Shown here: in pieces, positions 6,450 through 8,589 of the stretch
Layout of the letters: every line of letters begins with the position of its first letter
Numbering within the stretch: the first letter of the stretch is position 1
Assembly: GCA_964616015.1 (NCBI GenBank)
Contig: CAZTTC010000132.1
Location: 1-8,589, forward strand
Length of the DNA: 8,589 nucleotides
Direction of reading: 5' to 3'
Source of the DNA: Methylibium sp964616015
GTDB lineage: Bacteria; Pseudomonadota; Gammaproteobacteria; Burkholderiales; Burkholderiaceae_C
Program-made: the position numbers and the translations under genes
Notes under the pieces: generated by a model
The model's input: only the letters and a program-made list of their open reading frames with translations
Told to the model about the DNA's origin: nothing
Database searches by the model: none

Positions 6450-7673
6450 ATGAACGCCCCCGAAGCCCTCAAGCCCGAGACGGCGACGCCCTCTCATGTG
6501 ATGAACACCTACGGCCGCCTGCCGTTCGCGCTCTCGCATGGCCGCGGCTGCCGGGTTTGGGACACCGAGGGCCGCGAGTACCTGGACGCCCTGGGGGGCA
6601 TCGCCGTCAACACCCTGGGCCATGCGCACCCGAAGCTGGTGCCGGCGCTGCAGGAGCAGATCGGCAAGCTGATCCACTGCTCCAACTACTACCAGATGCC
6701 GCTGCAGGAGCGCTTGGCGACGACGCTGTGCGAGCTGTCGGGCCTGAGCAACGCCTTCTTCTGCAACTCCGGCCTCGAGGCCAACGAGGCGGCGCTCAAG
6801 ATCGCCCGCAAGTTCGGACACGACAAGGGCATCGATCGCCCGGAGATCATCGTCTACGAGAAGGCCTTCCACGGCCGCTCGATCGCCACGCTGTCGGCCA
6901 CCGGCAACCCCAAGGTGCAGGCCGGCTTCGGGCCGCTGGTCGAGGGCTTCGTGCGAGTCCCGCTCAACGACGCCGCCGCGATCGCCGAGGTGGCGAACAC
7001 GCGGCCGAACGTGGTCGCGGTCTTCCTGGAGGTGATCCAGGGCGAAGGCGGCGTCAATCCGGCCACGACGGACTACCTGCGCGCGGTGCGCCGCCTGTGC
7101 GACGAGAACGATTGGCTGCTGATGCTCGACGAGGTGCAGTGCGGCATCGGCCGCACCGGCAAGTGGTTCGCGCACCAGTGGGCGGGGATCCTGCCCGACG
7201 TGATGCCGCTGGCCAAGGGCCTGGGCAGCGGCGTGCCGGTGGGCGCGGTGGTCTGCGGGCCGCGCGCCTCGCAGGTGCTGGGCCCCGGCAACCACTGCAC
7301 GACCTTCGGCGGAAATCCGCTGGCGATGCGCGCCGGCGTCGAGACCCTGCGCATCATGCAGGAGGACGACCTGCTGCACAACGCCGCCACGGTCGGCGCG
7401 GCCCTCCAGGCCGGCCTCGCGCGCGACCTGGCCGGCGTGGCCGGCGTCGTCGACCTGCGCGGCCAGGGCCTGATGATCGGCCTCGAGCTCGCCCGTCCCT
7501 GCGGCGAACTGCTGGGCCGCGCCGCCGAGGCCGGCCTGCTGATCAGCGTCACGGCCGAGCGCGTGATCCGCATCGTGCCGCCGCTGATCATGACGCGCGC
7601 CGAGGCCGACCAGGTGGTTGCGATCCTCGCGCCGCTGGTGCGCGACTTCCTGGCGACGCCGCCCAAGGCCTGA
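6450..7673 (+). CDS. argD: ArgD, acetylornithine aminotransferase (class III PLP aminotransferase)
   Basis: A 407-aa cytosolic enzyme. It swaps an amino group between N-acetylornithine and 2-oxoglutarate in arginine biosynthesis; many ArgD enzymes also serve lysine synthesis as succinyldiaminopimelate aminotransferase. Visible family features, in order: NTYGRLP (19-25), NSGLEANEAALKIARK (106-121) for PLP phosphate binding, EKAFHGRS (137-144), EVIQGEGGV (194-202), LMLDEVQCGIGRTGKWF (224-240) with the PLP-pairing D227, PLAKGLGSGVP (253-263) with Schiff-base lysine K256, and TTFGGNPLA (284-292). Length is normal. The ATG follows AGGAG by 7 nt, a good ribosome binding site. argF follows after 5 nt, so the two are cotranscribed and probably coupled. 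GABA or succinylornithine aminotransferases are close relatives, but the argF neighbour favours ArgD. Confidence 0.95.
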   Translation: MNAPEALKPETATPSHVMNTYGRLPFALSHGRGCRVWDTEGREYLDALGGIAVNTLGHAHPKLVPALQEQIGKLIHCSNYYQMPLQERLATTLCELSGLSNAFFCNSGLEANEAALKIARKFGHDKGIDRPEIIVYEKAFHGRSIATLSATGNPKVQAGFGPLVEGFVRVPLNDAAAIAEVANTRPNVVAVFLEVIQGEGGVNPATTDYLRAVRRLCDENDWLLMLDEVQCGIGRTGKWFAHQWAGILPDVMPLAKGLGSGVPVGAVVCGPRASQVLGPGNHCTTFGGNPLAMRAGVETLRIMQEDDLLHNAATVGAALQAGLARDLAGVAGVVDLRGQGLMIGLELARPCGELLGRAAEAGLLISVTAERVIRIVPPLIMTRAEADQVVAILAPLVRDFLATPPKA

Positions 7674-7678
7674 GCACC

Positions 7679-8589
7679 ATGAAACAAGGCTCCAGCCTGC
7701 TGAAGCACTACCTGCAGTTCAAGGACTTGCGCGCCGAGGAGTACGCCTACCTGTTCGAGCGCACCGCGATCATCAAGAAGCGCTTCAAGAACTACGAGAA
7801 GTACACGCCGCTGGTCGATCGCACGCTGGCGATGATCTTCGAGAAGGCGAGCACGCGCACCCGCGTCAGCTTCGAGGCCGGCATGTACCAGATGGGCGGC
7901 CTGGTCGTGAACCTGACCACTGGCGACAGCCAGCTCGGCCGGGCCGAGCCGGTCGAGGACACCGCCCGCGTCATCAGCCGCATGGTCGACCTGGTGATGA
8001 TCCGCACCTACGAGCAGGCTCGCCTGGACCGCTTTGCAGCGCACTCGCGCGTGCCCGTGATCAACGGCCTGACCAACGAGTTCCACCCCTGCCAGATCCT
8101 CGCGGACATCTTCACCTTCATCGAGCACCGCGGCGCACGCATCGACGAAGGCGGCGCACTCGCCTGCCTGCAGGGCAAGGTGGTCGCCTGGGTCGGCGAC
8201 GGCAACAACATGGCCAACACCTGGCTGCAGGCCGCCGAGATCCTGGGCTTCACCGTGCACGTCAGCACCCCGGGCGGCTACGAGGTCGACCCGGCGGTGG
8301 CCGGCATCTCGGGCAGCGGTTGCTACAAGGNNNNNNNNNNCCACCTCGTGACCACCGACGTCTGGACCAGCATGGGCTACGAGGCCGAGAACGACGCCCG
8401 GCTGAAGGCCTTCGCGGACTGGCGCGTCGACCGCGAGATGATGGCCGCGGCCCGCCAGGATGCGCTCTTCATGCACTGCCTGCCGGCGCACCGCGGCGAG
8501 GAAGTCGATGCGGACGTCATCGACGGCCCGCAGTCGGTGGTGTGGGACGAAGCGGAGAACCGCATGCACGTCCAGAAGGCGCTGATGGA
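7679..8589 (+). CDS. argF: ArgF, ornithine carbamoyltransferase (3' end outside window, internal N gap)
   Basis: About 303 codons are visible. The enzyme joins carbamoyl phosphate and ornithine to make citrulline in arginine biosynthesis. The carbamoyl phosphate motif is STRTR (58-62), preceded by IFEKA. HPCQILAD (136-143) and WVGDGNNMANTW (171-182) follow. After the gap come DVWTSMG (227-233, the SMG loop), HCLPAHRGEE (266-275, the ornithine-site HCLP) and the closing DEAENRMHVQKALM. The gene runs off the window only a short way before the usual C-terminus. Ten N at 8331-8340 interrupt it between CYK and HLVTTDVW; the frame is kept across the gap as written, but the segment looks too short for the family. 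The ATG lies 5 nt after the argD stop. AAGG ends 10 nt upstream, a weak site, so coupling to argD is likely. Confidence 0.95.
   Translation, partial: MKQGSSLLKHYLQFKDLRAEEYAYLFERTAIIKKRFKNYEKYTPLVDRTLAMIFEKASTRTRVSFEAGMYQMGGLVVNLTTGDSQLGRAEPVEDTARVISRMVDLVMIRTYEQARLDRFAAHSRVPVINGLTNEFHPCQILADIFTFIEHRGARIDEGGALACLQGKVVAWVGDGNNMANTWLQAAEILGFTVHVSTPGGYEVDPAVAGISGSGCYKXXXXHLVTTDVWTSMGYEAENDARLKAFADWRVDREMMAAARQDALFMHCLPAHRGEEVDADVIDGPQSVVWDEAENRMHVQKALM
8331..8340. other. assembly gap of ten N inside argF
   Basis: Ten undetermined bases within an otherwise intact coding sequence. The round number suggests a scaffold placeholder rather than a measured length. Confidence 0.95.

Noticed and set aside
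7073..8569. 498-codon minus-strand frame opposite argD and argF
   Set aside because: It crosses the N gap and two well-recognised plus-strand genes, and shows no motif; it is a shadow.

Overview
The window is GC-rich chromosomal DNA (GC strongly preferred at third codon positions) from a betaproteobacterium, most likely order Burkholderiales and perhaps near Rubrivivax, Leptothrix or Roseateles. The placement rests on protein character (Hda, the HAD-IB hydrolase, the DUF3579 protein, S20, ArgD, ArgF) and on two gene neighbourhoods I recall from that order: perM-hda-HAD-pcnB, and rpsT / DUF3579 / argD-argF. A run of ten N inside argF shows this is a draft assembly.

Left part, 1-5385, all minus strand, read from right to left: murJ (lipid II flippase); a 67-aa lipoprotein with a charged helical tail; a SirB1-family protein; perM (AI-2E-type permease); hda (DnaA-inactivating regulator); a HAD-IB phosphatase; and the first 11 codons of pcnB. 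The last four genes are tightly packed: hda and the HAD gene overlap as TGATG, the HAD gene and pcnB overlap as ATGA, and perM and hda are 11 nt apart. They look like one translationally coupled operon, probably started by a TAGAAT -10 element upstream of perM. The lipoprotein gene has its own good candidate promoter and ribosome binding site.

Middle, 5386-5541: a 156-bp divergent promoter region between murJ (minus) and rpsT (plus). A TATACT -10 hexamer faces each way and a 10-bp perfect palindrome lies between them. rpsT ends in a textbook GNRA-loop intrinsic terminator, which also separates it from the convergent DUF3579 gene.

Right part, 6376-8589: a 74-bp divergent spacer carries a TACAAT -10 for argD. 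argD and argF follow 5 nt apart on the plus strand and encode the acetylornithine aminotransferase and ornithine carbamoyltransferase steps of arginine biosynthesis. argF runs off the window a few codons before its expected end.

The content is ordinary housekeeping: cell wall, replication control, RNA metabolism, ribosome and arginine synthesis. I found no mobile element, CRISPR array, tRNA, rRNA or recognisable new multi-gene system. The points worth a second look are small: a SirB1 protein without any cysteine and possibly leaderless, an unusual lipoprotein, a DUF3579 protein with an uncertain 46-residue N-terminal extension, an altered Walker B motif in Hda, and a suspiciously short N gap in argF. 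No stretch over 300 bases lacks a gene.
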